From Crocinitomicaceae bacterium (GTDB lineage: Bacteria; Bacteroidota; Bacteroidia; Flavobacteriales_D; Crocinitomicaceae), in NCBI GenBank assembly GCA_023262855.1, contig JALQYQ010000011.1, positions 1-32,901 of the forward strand: 32,901 nucleotides of DNA, written 5' to 3'. Each line of letters opens with the position of its first letter. Positions within the stretch are counted from its first letter, which is position 1. The translations under genes and the position numbers were made by a program. The notes under the pieces are model-generated. The model was not told where the DNA came from. It saw only the letters and a program-made list of their open reading frames with translations, and searched no databases. Positions 1 to 8,349 of the stretch are shown here, piece after piece.

Positions 1-711
1 CTTACGCAGCGAAGGTGTTAAATGCTCATGTTCAGCGAACGCGCCAGCTATGGCTTCTTCAGCTGTTGCATAGTGCCGCGCAATTAGCGCAGCTCCTTTT
101 TCGCCGATTCCTTTAACTCCAGGTAACCCATCGGAGGCATCACCACGGAAGGTTGCAAATAATCCGTATCGATCACCAGGAATCTCGTATCTCTTTGCAA
201 TCCAATTTTGATCGACTAAATCATGATTGCTAATTCCCTTGGCCAAATAGATAACTTGGACATCTGGATCAGGTTTTACTAGTTGAAAGAGATCTCTATC
301 GCCAGTTACGATACGAATCGGACCAGGTTCCTTTACTGCATATGTAGCCATAACATCGTCAGCTTCATAGTCATCTGCGCCAACAATCGGGATTCCAAAT
401 GCATCTAAAACGTCGAGCAGAATCGGTATCTGTGGAGTTAATAGATCAGGTTCTTCTTCGCCTTCGCCATCTTCTTCCAAACGATTCGCTTTGTAATCTG
501 GAAATAACTCTACGCGCCAAGATGGTCGCCAATCTCCATCCAAACATGCGACCAATCTATTTGGTCGATACATAGAGATAAGTCTTGCTGACATATCCAA
601 ATATCCGCGAATTGCATTGACAGGTGTTCCGTCAGGTGCCAACAAGGTATCTGGCATGCCGTAAAAAGCTCGATACCAGAGGGAGCCACTATCTAAAAGC
701 ATTAAACTCAT
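1..711 (-). CDS. 5'-3' exonuclease, actinobacterial type (partial, runs off left edge)
   Basis: This is a stand-alone 5'-3' exonuclease/flap nuclease resembling the N-terminal nuclease domain of DNA polymerase I; it removes 5' flaps or RNA primers using bound metal ions. The 237 visible residues begin MSLMLLDSGS at ATG 711-709. They contain the acidic metal-binding motifs of the family: a DGDWRPSWR stretch, GADDYEADD, VTGDRDLFQLV, and the helix-hairpin-helix segment GDASDGLPGVKGIGEKG near residues 187-205. The frame is open at position 1, so the C-terminus (perhaps 60-80 residues) lies outside the window. The ATG overlaps the stop of the helicase gene (ATGA), so the two are translationally coupled. 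The pairing of HelY with a 5'-3' exonuclease is known in Actinobacteria (Rv2092c and Rv2090 are near neighbours in M. tuberculosis). The gene belongs to the foreign left segment, not to the Bacteroidota genome that follows. Confidence 0.9.
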   Translation of the reverse strand, partial: MSLMLLDSGSLWYRAFYGMPDTLLAPDGTPVNAIRGYLDMSARLISMYRPNRLVACLDGDWRPSWRVELFPDYKANRLEEDGEGEEEPDLLTPQIPILLDVLDAFGIPIVGADDYEADDVMATYAVKEPGPIRIVTGDRDLFQLVKPDPDVQVIYLAKGISNHDLVDQNWIAKRYEIPGDRYGLFATFRGDASDGLPGVKGIGEKGAALIARHYATAEEAIAGAFAEHEHLTPSLRK

Positions 712-2786
712 GACAATCCCCCCAAATAAATGACCACACCGCGATCTAGTTTTTTAATTGCAGATAAACATTTATCCCTAAGTTCAGGTTTTGCGCCTGC
801 AACTTGATTAAGTAAATCTATCAATTGTTTGATTGAACGTACAAAATCTCCGACAGATAAATCAGAGTTGCGTAATACCGAATTTAAACCATGTCCGCCG
901 CCCCATCGAAAGGCCATCCAACAGAAGCCGAAATCAGGTTCCTTTTGGGTTTTTACATCGTATTCGCTCTCTAAATTGTGCAACCTAGACCAAATTGAAA
1001 CTACCTCTTTCAATGCATCCTGCACTTGAGAATTCGGAATTTTAGGTGGTTCTGGTTTTCGGGACTCAAAGAGGAATACCGATAAGACCGCCGCTATCTC
1101 AATATCTGATAATTTTTCTAAAAGACCACTTTTGATGGTTTCGGCAATGGCTAAATCTGATTCTGCATAAATTTTGGAGAGCATCTTTCCCGTCGGTGTA
1201 ACTTGATCTCCCGCTAAGTAATCTAGTTTTGCAAGAACCTGAGTGACTCGATCAAATGTTTTTGCAATCACGTTTGTGCGACTATCTACTCGTGCTAAAA
1301 GTCCTTCGTTCTCTCTGATTAATCGGTCGGCTCGTTCGGCAATCCGCGCATGTGCTTCCCGATCATTACAGGAATGGCATGGATGTTGTCTCAAAGATTT
1401 GCGATAGCCAGTTAGTTCTTGCTCCAAATGAGCCCGTTGCTTGTTATCAATTCGGCTGCGTTTTGAAATTAGAGTTTCTGCTTGTTTGATTTCACGTCGA
1501 ATTTTGGCGTATTCTGCAAAGTTTCCAAGATGACAGAGAGTTTCGGTCTGGTATTCTTTAATTGCTTCGCTGTTTTTTCTTATTTGACGATCTAACCCAA
1601 CCACTGCCCTATCTGCTTGAAATTGGGCAAACGATGATTTCAAAGAATTTCGGGCTCGTTCTCGTCCATATCGCTCTAGTAAATTTATCGACATGTTATA
1701 TGTTGGAGAGAACGAACTTCTAAGTGGATAAGTACGCGTTGCAGCTAATCCAGCAGCAGATGCGGAATCAACGGTCGGCGACCACATGACTACCGCGTTT
1801 CCTTCTATATCTATCCCACGACGGCCCGCTCTACCAGTTAATTGCGTGTATTCACCTGGTGTAATCGGCACATGTGCTTCACCATTCCACTTGGATAGTT
1901 TCTCTAATAGAACTGTGCGCGCCGGCATGTTTATCCCAAGTGCCAAAGTTTCAGTAGCAAAGATCGCTTTTAATAAACCTCTTTGAAATAGTTCTTCTAC
2001 GCAAGATTTGAAAACTGGCAATAATCCCGCATGGTGTGCCGCGATTCCTCTTTCCAATGCAGCTAACCACTCATTATGACCGAGTAACTCTAAATCTTCA
2101 GAATTGATCGTAGAGGTAAATCTTGCGGCAGTAACTCGAATCTCTTCGCGTTCCTCAGACGTTGTTAATCGCAAATTAGCAGCTAAACATTGCTTAACAG
2201 CGGAATCACAACCTTGTCTTGAAAAGATAAAAGTAATTACCGGAAGCATTTGGTTAAATTGCAATTTCTCAATTACTTCAGGACGGCTTAATCTATTCTC
2301 ATCATCGCCGCGACCTTTGTGACGAGGAGTTCGAATTCTACGAAGCGCCTCTCGCTCAGTTTTAAAGAGCGCTTGATTTACCGAGCCATCATCATTAAAT
2401 AGATCTATCAATCGATTCCCGATCAACACATGTTGATAGAGCGGAACTGGGCGACTTTCGGAAACTATCACCGCGGTATCGCCACGCACGGCCTGTAACC
2501 ACTCTCCAAATTCCTCCGCATTTGAAACGGTTGCAGATAAAGAGATTACCTGAACGCTTTCCATTAGGTGAATTAAAACTTCTTCCCATACCGCACCACG
2601 GAATTTGTCCGCTAAATAATGAACCTCATCCATCACCACAAATCCGAGATTTAACAAAGATGAAGAGTTCGTATAAAGCATGTTCCGTAAAACTTCAGTG
2701 GTCATAACCAGGATATCGGCATCACTATTTACGCTGTTATCTCCAGTTAAGAGTCCGACCCGTTCTTCGCCAAATCTTTCAACGAA
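708..2786 (-). CDS. helY: HelY-like Ski2-family DEAD/DEAH helicase, N-terminus missing at a junction
   Basis: This is a Ski2/Mtr4-like superfamily 2 RNA/DNA helicase of the actinobacterial HelY type. Motif II (DEVH) is encoded at 2619-2630, motif III reads SLSAT, motif IV surrounds FIFSRQGCD, motif V is ATETLALGINMPARTV and motif VI QLTGRAGRRG lies near 1818-1846. A coiled-coil and cysteine-containing insert and the C-terminal DSHCT-like region follow. The Walker A motif and motif Ia are absent. Family proteins have a segment like YTTPIKALSNQK just before RFGEERVGLLTGDNSVN, whereas here the frame upstream of about position 2784 reads unrelated residues. Those residues are the antisense of the exopolysaccharide export gene on the other strand. 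I therefore end the genuine coding sequence near 2786. The frame is formally open to 2864, but that extension is not HelY. The stop TGA overlaps the exonuclease start. Confidence 0.88.
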   Translation of the reverse strand, partial: FVERFGEERVGLLTGDNSVNSDADILVMTTEVLRNMLYTNSSSLLNLGFVVMDEVHYLADKFRGAVWEEVLIHLMESVQVISLSATVSNAEEFGEWLQAVRGDTAVIVSESRPVPLYQHVLIGNRLIDLFNDDGSVNQALFKTEREALRRIRTPRHKGRGDDENRLSRPEVIEKLQFNQMLPVITFIFSRQGCDSAVKQCLAANLRLTTSEEREEIRVTAARFTSTINSEDLELLGHNEWLAALERGIAAHHAGLLPVFKSCVEELFQRGLLKAIFATETLALGINMPARTVLLEKLSKWNGEAHVPITPGEYTQLTGRAGRRGIDIEGNAVVMWSPTVDSASAAGLAATRTYPLRSSFSPTYNMSINLLERYGRERARNSLKSSFAQFQADRAVVGLDRQIRKNSEAIKEYQTETLCHLGNFAEYAKIRREIKQAETLISKRSRIDNKQRAHLEQELTGYRKSLRQHPCHSCNDREAHARIAERADRLIRENEGLLARVDSRTNVIAKTFDRVTQVLAKLDYLAGDQVTPTGKMLSKIYAESDLAIAETIKSGLLEKLSDIEIAAVLSVFLFESRKPEPPKIPNSQVQDALKEVVSIWSRLHNLESEYDVKTQKEPDFGFCWMAFRWGGGHGLNSVLRNSDLSVGDFVRSIKQLIDLLNQVAGAKPELRDKCLSAIKKLDRGVVIYLGGLS

Positions 2787-2790
2787 CAAC
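2781..2790. other. Probable chimeric junction between actinobacterial and Bacteroidota DNA
   Basis: Family resemblance of the HelY helicase stops going right, and that of the Wza-like export protein starts going left, at nearly the same bases. In the minus frame the last HelY-like residues are VERFGEERVG (V encoded at 2783-2781). In the plus frame the first Wza-like residues are TNNGTKIIE (T at 2782-2784). The overlap, about 2781-2787, is only 6-7 bases, which fits a microhomology or misassembly join. Both proteins are truncated within their N-terminal parts. No mobile-element end is visible. Confidence 0.8.
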
Positions 2791-3357
2791 GGAACGAAGA
2801 TAATTGAGTCCATGAGTGGAATTCGTGAGGGAGCTGCAGAAAGCAATGGTATGTCTGAATACATTGTTAGACGCGGCGGAAATGTTGAGCTTCCAATAGT
2901 TGGAACAGTTCATGTTGAAGGTTTAACAGTTGCGCAATGTGAGGATACACTTCAAAAATTGTTTTCGAAAGAATATCAAGAGCCTTTTGTGCAAGTGCAA
3001 ATAACCAATCAACGTGTAATTGTTTTCCCAGGAAATGGTGCCGATGCGAAAGTCATCCCTTTGGTTAATGCCAATACAACGTTAATGGAAGCAATTGCGC
3101 AAGCAGGAGGTATCACTGAGCGAGGTAAAGCGAATTCAGTGAATTTAATTCGTCGCGAAAACGGGGACCGCAAAATTTACAAGATTGATTTATCGACAGT
3201 GGAAGGCTTGCGATATGTGGACATGGTTGTACAAGCGAATGACTACATATATGTTGAGCCAAATGCAGACATCGCTAAAGAAACAGTGAAGGAGGTGGCA
3301 CCAATTTTGTCGATTTTATCGAGCGCATTAATTATTTTTACAGCAATAACGAAATAG
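2782..3357 (+). CDS. Polysaccharide biosynthesis/export protein, Wza-like (5' truncated)
   Basis: This is an outer-membrane polysaccharide export protein of the Wza/GumB family. The retained part starts in the Poly_export domain (residues like NNGTKIIESMSG, then VELPIVGTVHVEGLTVAQCE). It continues with an SLBB-type domain (VIPLVNANTTLMEAIAQAGGI, then the KIYKIDLS and DYIYVEP segments) and ends in a hydrophobic helix (APILSILSSALIIFTAITK). The signal peptide/lipobox and the first part of the export domain are missing because the Bacteroidota sequence begins at the junction. An ATG exists at 2680 in frame, but the sequence before about 2782 is the antisense of the helicase and should not be counted as protein. 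The following Wzc-like gene starts 7 nt after the stop, so the two form a standard export pair. Confidence 0.87.
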   Translation, partial: TNNGTKIIESMSGIREGAAESNGMSEYIVRRGGNVELPIVGTVHVEGLTVAQCEDTLQKLFSKEYQEPFVQVQITNQRVIVFPGNGADAKVIPLVNANTTLMEAIAQAGGITERGKANSVNLIRRENGDRKIYKIDLSTVEGLRYVDMVVQANDYIYVEPNADIAKETVKEVAPILSILSSALIIFTAITK

Positions 3358-3364
3358 TTCCGGT

Positions 3365-5764
3365 TTGAACCATAAAAGCATCATCATCAATAAGGATTAC
3401 GATCCAGCGATACTCCAAACGATTATAAAACGGTATTGGTGGTGGCCAGTTCTTTTCGTGGTATTGTTTTCTACTGTTGCCTACTTTTTCTTGCGCTACA
3501 CAAAGCCAACTTATGAATCGTCTATGGTGATCCAGTTGGATAATCAAGACAACGCAAAAGACATTATTGAATTAGAAAATATCAATTCTAAACAGGACGA
3601 CATTTCCTCAGAAATTGAGTTGATGCGCTCTCAATTCATGTTCGAACGTGCTATAAAGCGCACTAGTTACAATGTAAGTCTCTTTTCAAAAGGCCAAGTG
3701 CTAACAGAGGAAAAATACCTGTCGAGTTCTTTTTATGTCACTCCTTTTGAATTGAAGGATTCTTCCTTGATTAACGTTCCTGTTTTTGTTGAATTTGATG
3801 GTAAAGGACTTTCAGTTCATTACACCCATTTAGGAAAAAACTATGCATTGAAGGGCAAGTTAAATGAGCGTATTTCAAATCAACATTTTGTTATTTCAAT
3901 TGATTCTCCGAATCCAGGGGAGTTTAGGGAAGAATCGGATGACAATGAATTGTACTTTGTTTTTAACAGTGTTGAATCTTACGCAGCACGCTTATTGCCT
4001 TCGTTGCAAATTTTCCCAGTTGATCCAGAGGCAAAAACAATTCAAATTACTTTTCAGGGAAACAATCCACAACTTTGTCATGATATCAGTTTAGCTGTTG
4101 CTGAGGCTTTTATTGAATATGATGAGGAAGTAAAGCGAAAAGGTTCTGAAAATATCCTATTATTCATTGATCAGCAATTAGATAGTTTGGCTGGCGAATT
4201 AAAGAGTTCGAAAGATAGTTTGATGTTGTATCAACGTAAATCGAACTTACCAGATCCAGAAGCAGTTGGAACGACAATATCAGAGAACATTTCTAAATTA
4301 CAAGATCAGCAGTTTGGAATTGATGAGGAAATACGTTCATTGAATTTGGTGAATTCGAAGTTAAAATCAGACCCAAATCGTTTGGATATTTACCGTCTTC
4401 TTCCAGAAATGTTGGGTAAAAGCTATGAGCAGTCGCTAACGGGTCAAATAACAAGTTTGTATGATTTATTGGAGAAAAAAGAAGATTTATTGTACCGTGT
4501 AACAGATGAAAACAGTGAGGTTAAAGCACTAAACTCGAAGATTCAAGCAAAATTGAATTCGATACGTAAAAGTGTTGGTGCGATCCTAGAACGTTTGTAT
4601 GCCAATAGTCGTGCTGTTCAAGCGAAGATTCAAGGATTTGAAGGTGAATTTTTTGAGCTACCTGAAAAGAAAATGGAATTTAGTCGTTTAAAAAATATTC
4701 AAGACTTAAACGAAAAGTACTTTACTCTATTAACAGAGAAAAAAGTACTTTACTCGATTTCTGACGCGGGATATGCATCGAATAACCGCATTTTATCACG
4801 ACCTGCAGTGAACAATACTCCAGTTTCACCAAACCGTAAGTTGATTTATGTCACATTCGTGTTTTTCGGAATTGTGATTGGTTTAGGTATTATGTTCTTT
4901 AAATACTTAACATTCAATGAGATTAACATGTTGGATGATTTAAAGAAGTTGTTGCCTTCCCGTGCTTCAATTTTGGGCGGTGTTCCCTTGTTCAAATCTG
5001 AAATGGAATTTTCTCAATTGGTTGTTCACGAGTCACCTAAATCGATGCTTGCTGAATCGATGCGTAAGATTCGAACGAATTTAAGTTATATCCATCCAGA
5101 TTATAAAACAATTGCAATTTCCTCGTCGATTTCAGGTGAAGGAAAAACGTTTGTAGCGTTAAATCTTGCTGGAATTATTGCGATGTCAGGCAAGAAGACT
5201 ATATTGCTTGATTTAGATTTACGTAAACCAAAGGTTCATTTGGGCTTGAACACCAATAATAACTTTGGTATGAGTGGATTAATTATTAATAAATTTACAC
5301 TTGAGCAATGTATTCAGCGCTCATCTATTGATAATTTAGATTTTATCACAGCTGGACCGATTCCACCGAATCCATCGGAATTGTTGTTGAGTGATCGTTT
5401 TAAGGAAATTGTAGAAGAATTGAAACAAACCTATGATGTGATTATTATTGATAATCCACCTATTGGATTGGTATCTGATGGTATTAAGAACTTAACGGAG
5501 GCTGATATTCCGATTTATGTATTCAAGTCGCATTATTCGAAACGAAATTTTGCTTTCCGCGTGAAGGAATTGTTCGAGATGCAGCAATTGAATCAATTGA
5601 ATGTAATTTTGAATGGTGTTCAAACTTCCAAACGATCTTCGGCTTATGGCTACGGTTATGGCTACAACTACGGTTACGGTTATTACGAAGGAGATGATGA
5701 GATTGAAAATGGCAACATCTTGAAACGTTTATGGTCTTTTGTTCTTAGTAAATTTACACGATGA
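3365..5764 (+). CDS. Exopolysaccharide chain-length protein with BY-kinase domain (Wzc-like)
   Basis: This 799-residue inner-membrane polysaccharide co-polymerase is fused to a bacterial tyrosine kinase and works with the Wza-like protein to control polymer length and export. There is a membrane segment near residues 25-45 (a WWPVLFVVLFSTVAYFFL-type stretch), a Wzz domain, a long coiled-coil periplasmic region (about 240-450) and a second membrane segment near 490-515. The C-terminal kinase has Walker A SGEGKT at 590-595, Walker A' LLDLDLRKPK from 614, and a Walker B-like VIIIDNPP. The autophosphorylation cluster alternates Y and G at 761-775. The start is TTG at 3365, giving MNHKS; I see no nearer ATG that keeps the first helix. 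The stop overlaps the next start (ATGA at 5761-5764). Confidence 0.93.
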   Translation: MNHKSIIINKDYDPAILQTIIKRYWWWPVLFVVLFSTVAYFFLRYTKPTYESSMVIQLDNQDNAKDIIELENINSKQDDISSEIELMRSQFMFERAIKRTSYNVSLFSKGQVLTEEKYLSSSFYVTPFELKDSSLINVPVFVEFDGKGLSVHYTHLGKNYALKGKLNERISNQHFVISIDSPNPGEFREESDDNELYFVFNSVESYAARLLPSLQIFPVDPEAKTIQITFQGNNPQLCHDISLAVAEAFIEYDEEVKRKGSENILLFIDQQLDSLAGELKSSKDSLMLYQRKSNLPDPEAVGTTISENISKLQDQQFGIDEEIRSLNLVNSKLKSDPNRLDIYRLLPEMLGKSYEQSLTGQITSLYDLLEKKEDLLYRVTDENSEVKALNSKIQAKLNSIRKSVGAILERLYANSRAVQAKIQGFEGEFFELPEKKMEFSRLKNIQDLNEKYFTLLTEKKVLYSISDAGYASNNRILSRPAVNNTPVSPNRKLIYVTFVFFGIVIGLGIMFFKYLTFNEINMLDDLKKLLPSRASILGGVPLFKSEMEFSQLVVHESPKSMLAESMRKIRTNLSYIHPDYKTIAISSSISGEGKTFVALNLAGIIAMSGKKTILLDLDLRKPKVHLGLNTNNNFGMSGLIINKFTLEQCIQRSSIDNLDFITAGPIPPNPSELLLSDRFKEIVEELKQTYDVIIIDNPPIGLVSDGIKNLTEADIPIYVFKSHYSKRNFAFRVKELFEMQQLNQLNVILNGVQTSKRSSAYGYGYGYNYGYGYYEGDDEIENGNILKRLWSFVLSKFTR

Positions 5765-6306
5765 ATTGTACGGAATTTGACATTGAAGGGCTTGTGTTAA
5801 TTGAGCCTCGCCGATTTCACGATGATAGAGGATATTTTTTTGAATCTTTCAATGAGGAAAAATACAGAGCATTATTAGGAGAACAAACTGTTTTCGTACA
5901 GGACAATGTTTCGTGCTCAAAAAAGAATGTCTTGCGTGGCTTGCACTTTCAATTACCACCATTTGCACAAGGTAAATTGGTTTCTGTGCTCAAAGGAAAA
6001 GTGTTGGATGTAGCAGTTGATTTGCGTAAGGATTCTAAGACATTTGGACAACATGCTATCGTTGAATTGTCGGCAGAAAATGGTTTGCAATTTTACATTC
6101 CACCCGGATTCGCGCATGGTTTTGTTTCACTAGAAGAAGACACGTTATTTTCCTACAAATGCACCAATTATTATTCTCCGTCTCATGAAGAGACTTTATT
6201 GTGGAATGATTCCAAATTAGGGATTGATTGGAAAATTGTAAGTCCTTTGTTATCAGCTAAAGACGAGATTGGTAAATTATTTGATACTTTTGTGAGTCCG
6301 TTTTAA
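5761..6306 (+). CDS. rfbC: dTDP-4-dehydrorhamnose 3,5-epimerase
   Basis: RfbC/RmlC epimerises dTDP-4-keto-6-deoxyglucose at C3 and C5, the third step of dTDP-L-rhamnose synthesis in the cytoplasm. The 181-residue cupin has the usual length. It shows the family motif FHDDRGYFFESF at 19-30, the catalytic-base segment LRGLHFQ with His62, the VLDVAVDLRKDSKTFG strand and the IPPGFAHGF motif. The ATG overlaps the stop of the Wzc-like gene, so it is cotranslated in the exopolysaccharide operon. RmlA, RmlB and RmlD are not in this window. A 3-epimerase acting on a related dTDP-sugar is a possible alternative, but the motifs favour RmlC. Confidence 0.9.
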   Translation: MNCTEFDIEGLVLIEPRRFHDDRGYFFESFNEEKYRALLGEQTVFVQDNVSCSKKNVLRGLHFQLPPFAQGKLVSVLKGKVLDVAVDLRKDSKTFGQHAIVELSAENGLQFYIPPGFAHGFVSLEEDTLFSYKCTNYYSPSHEETLLWNDSKLGIDWKIVSPLLSAKDEIGKLFDTFVSPF

Positions 6307-6316
6307 AATAAAGAAA

Positions 6317-7387
6317 GTGTTCGACAATCTATTACAAATAGCAGGTTTTGGTTTAGGAGGTGCATTGCTTTCTATGCTTTGCAATGTACTACTGTTGAAT
6401 TTTTCGAAATCACTTGGCATACGCAACAAAAATGATGTTGTTGTTCGTTGGAGCAATGAATCCAAGCCTTCACTTGGCGGGGTTAGTTTTTATGTTGTTT
6501 TTGTCTTTTCTGCCATTGCTTATGCAATCATCTTCTATGATGAGGTGATTTTTCACAACAAGCAGTACATAGGACTTTTTGTTGCGGGTGCGATGGCCTT
6601 TTTAATGGGCTTAGCTGATGATGCTTATAATACAAAGCCTTTGGTAAAATTAGCGGTTCAGATAATTTGTGGGTTGATTTTCGTTTGGACAGGAACCTTT
6701 ATTGATATTTTTCATGTCTTTTACATCGATGCAGCGTTAACAGTGTTGTGGGTCATCATCATCATGAATTCGTTGAATATGTTGGATAACATGGATGGAA
6801 TTACGGGGACCACCGTCTTATTTATTTTACTTTCCTGTTTGTTTGGTGGCTGGATAATCTTTGATTTCAACACCAATATTTGGACGTTAACTTTGGTTTC
6901 AGTTATAGGTGCTATCATAGGGTTTTTGCGCTACAATGTGCATCCTTCAAAACTGTTTATGGGCGATGCTGGAAGTCAATTCATCGGCTTGTTCGTTGCG
7001 TTTTTTGGAGTGAAATATTTGTGGAACGTGAGTTCTTCAACAGAAACAAATGCTTGGGCAAGTATCATCGTAACTTTAGTTGCGTTTACACCTGCCGCTG
7101 CAGATACATTGACCGTAGTTATCAATCGTTTGAAACGCGGCCAATCTCCAATGGTAGGGGGTAAAGATCATACGACGCATCACTTGGTATATGCTGGTTT
7201 TAAAGACATTCAAGTTTGGTATGTTTTTGTGGTGATTGGTTTGGTATCGTGTTTACTGTCTTTGTTGATGATATATATGATTCAGATGAACATCATATTC
7301 CCCGTTATTTTCTTTCTTCTTTATTTCTTATTGGTTTTCGCGTATTTGTACCGAAACACTATCAAATTTCCTTCGAAGAATAAATAA
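6317..7387 (+). CDS. Undecaprenyl-phosphate sugar-1-phosphate transferase, WecA/MraY family
   Basis: This polytopic membrane enzyme transfers a HexNAc-1-phosphate (typically GlcNAc-1-P from UDP-GlcNAc) to undecaprenyl phosphate, starting a lipid-linked polysaccharide. It has 356 residues and about ten membrane helices. Key motifs are KPSLGG (50-55), the DD pair at 101-102 in GLADDAYNTKP, NSLNMLDNMDG at 151-161, FMGDAGS with Asp217, and the HTTHHL histidine loop at 285-290. These match the Mg2+-dependent PNPT superfamily, closer to WecA/TagO than to MraY. I use GTG at 6317, 10 nt after rfbC. The position at the end of the export/kinase/rhamnose gene set suggests it primes the exopolysaccharide repeat unit. 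Confidence 0.9.
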   Translation: MFDNLLQIAGFGLGGALLSMLCNVLLLNFSKSLGIRNKNDVVVRWSNESKPSLGGVSFYVVFVFSAIAYAIIFYDEVIFHNKQYIGLFVAGAMAFLMGLADDAYNTKPLVKLAVQIICGLIFVWTGTFIDIFHVFYIDAALTVLWVIIIMNSLNMLDNMDGITGTTVLFILLSCLFGGWIIFDFNTNIWTLTLVSVIGAIIGFLRYNVHPSKLFMGDAGSQFIGLFVAFFGVKYLWNVSSSTETNAWASIIVTLVAFTPAAADTLTVVINRLKRGQSPMVGGKDHTTHHLVYAGFKDIQVWYVFVVIGLVSCLLSLLMIYMIQMNIIFPVIFFLLYFLLVFAYLYRNTIKFPSKNK

Positions 7388-7430
7388 TTCTCTATCATTT
7401 TCATTACTTTCGTTTACTATAAATTTCCAA

Positions 7431-8348
7431 ATGAAAGTAATCCTTGTTTTAGTGCCATTTATTGCTTTGCTTGCTTGTCAGGCTGAGAAAAAACACGAAG
7501 AATTGGCCGATGAAATTCACGAAGCTAAACTGCATACCGTTCCAGATTTGCCAAAAGAAATGACCTTTTGTGGTGAAACAATTAATTTGGAAGATGAAGA
7601 CATTCGTGAGCGTTTGGACAAGGAGATATTAGTCAACGCGTATTTTCAAAGTTCAACTTTCCAAGCAATGAAACGCGCACACCGTTATTTTCCAGAAATG
7701 GAACGTACCTTGAAAGCGAACGGAATTCCAGAGGATTTTAAGTATTTGGCTGTAATCGAAAGTAATTTGATTCAAGCGGTGAGTCCTGTTGGCGCGCAAG
7801 GATTTTGGCAATTCATGCCTTTTACAGCAAAGGAACATGGTATTGTCATGAACGATGAGGTTGACGAACGTTTGAACATCAAGAAAAGTACAATTGCTGC
7901 CTGTGAATATTTGAGAACAGCACACGATACGTTGAAAGATTGGGTTTTGACTGCCGCTTCATACAATCGTGGCATCGGTGGCGTGCGAAGCGATATGCGT
8001 TGGCAAGGGACAAACAACTATTTTGATACACACATGAACTCAGAAACGGGTCGCTATGTTTTCCGAATCTTAGCAATGAAGCTGATTTTTGAAAATCCAG
8101 AGGCGTATGGGTATGATATGAAAGCCATCGAATTGTATAAACCTTTTAAGACGAAAACTGTTGTAGTAAAAGAATCCATTCCGAATTTAGCCGAATGGGC
8201 GATTGAACAAGGATTTAACTATAAGATTTTAATAAAACTGAATCCTTGGTTGTTGACCAATAAATTGACAATCAAGAACAATAAAGCATATGCAATCCTA
8301 TTGCCAGCGGAAGGAACAAAATTAAAACCATACGAATCGTATAAGTAA
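7431..8348 (+). CDS. Lytic murein transglycosylase lipoprotein (SLT domain, MltD-like)
   Basis: This is a predicted lipoprotein that cleaves the glycan strands of peptidoglycan. The N-terminus (MKVILVLVPFIALLACQAE) is a lipobox signal with Cys16. The SLT domain follows at about 85-200. Catalytic Glu110 sits in YLAVIESNL, followed by SPVGAQGFWQFMPFTA and later LTAASYNRGIGGV, the classical family 1 lytic transglycosylase motifs. The C-terminal 80 residues (ESIPNLAEWAIEQGF, then INPWLL-like residues) resemble a degenerate LysM-type segment. The protein is 305 residues, shorter than E. coli MltD, which carries LysM repeats. Its stop is one base before the uvrA start. A near-consensus -7 element (TACTTTCG, one mismatch) lies at 7405-7412. 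Confidence 0.9.
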   Translation: MKVILVLVPFIALLACQAEKKHEELADEIHEAKLHTVPDLPKEMTFCGETINLEDEDIRERLDKEILVNAYFQSSTFQAMKRAHRYFPEMERTLKANGIPEDFKYLAVIESNLIQAVSPVGAQGFWQFMPFTAKEHGIVMNDEVDERLNIKKSTIAACEYLRTAHDTLKDWVLTAASYNRGIGGVRSDMRWQGTNNYFDTHMNSETGRYVFRILAMKLIFENPEAYGYDMKAIELYKPFKTKTVVVKESIPNLAEWAIEQGFNYKILIKLNPWLLTNKLTIKNNKAYAILLPAEGTKLKPYESYK

Positions 8349-8349
8349 A

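Noticed and set aside
2680..2781. In-frame extension of the Wza-like gene to an ATG at 2680
   Set aside because: These codons are the antisense of conserved HelY sequence and carry no export-protein features; the extension is created by the junction.
2787..2864. Upstream extension of the helicase frame to 2864
   Set aside because: The translated residues are unrelated to HelY and are antisense to the export gene.
5642..5686. Repetitive Tyr-Gly codons near the end of the Wzc-like gene as a DNA repeat
   Set aside because: This is the normal tyrosine cluster of BY-kinases, explained by protein function.
7405..7412. TACTTTCG as promoter of the lytic transglycosylase gene
   Set aside because: It has one mismatch to TAnnTTTG and no -33 element; it is mentioned with the gene but not listed as a feature.
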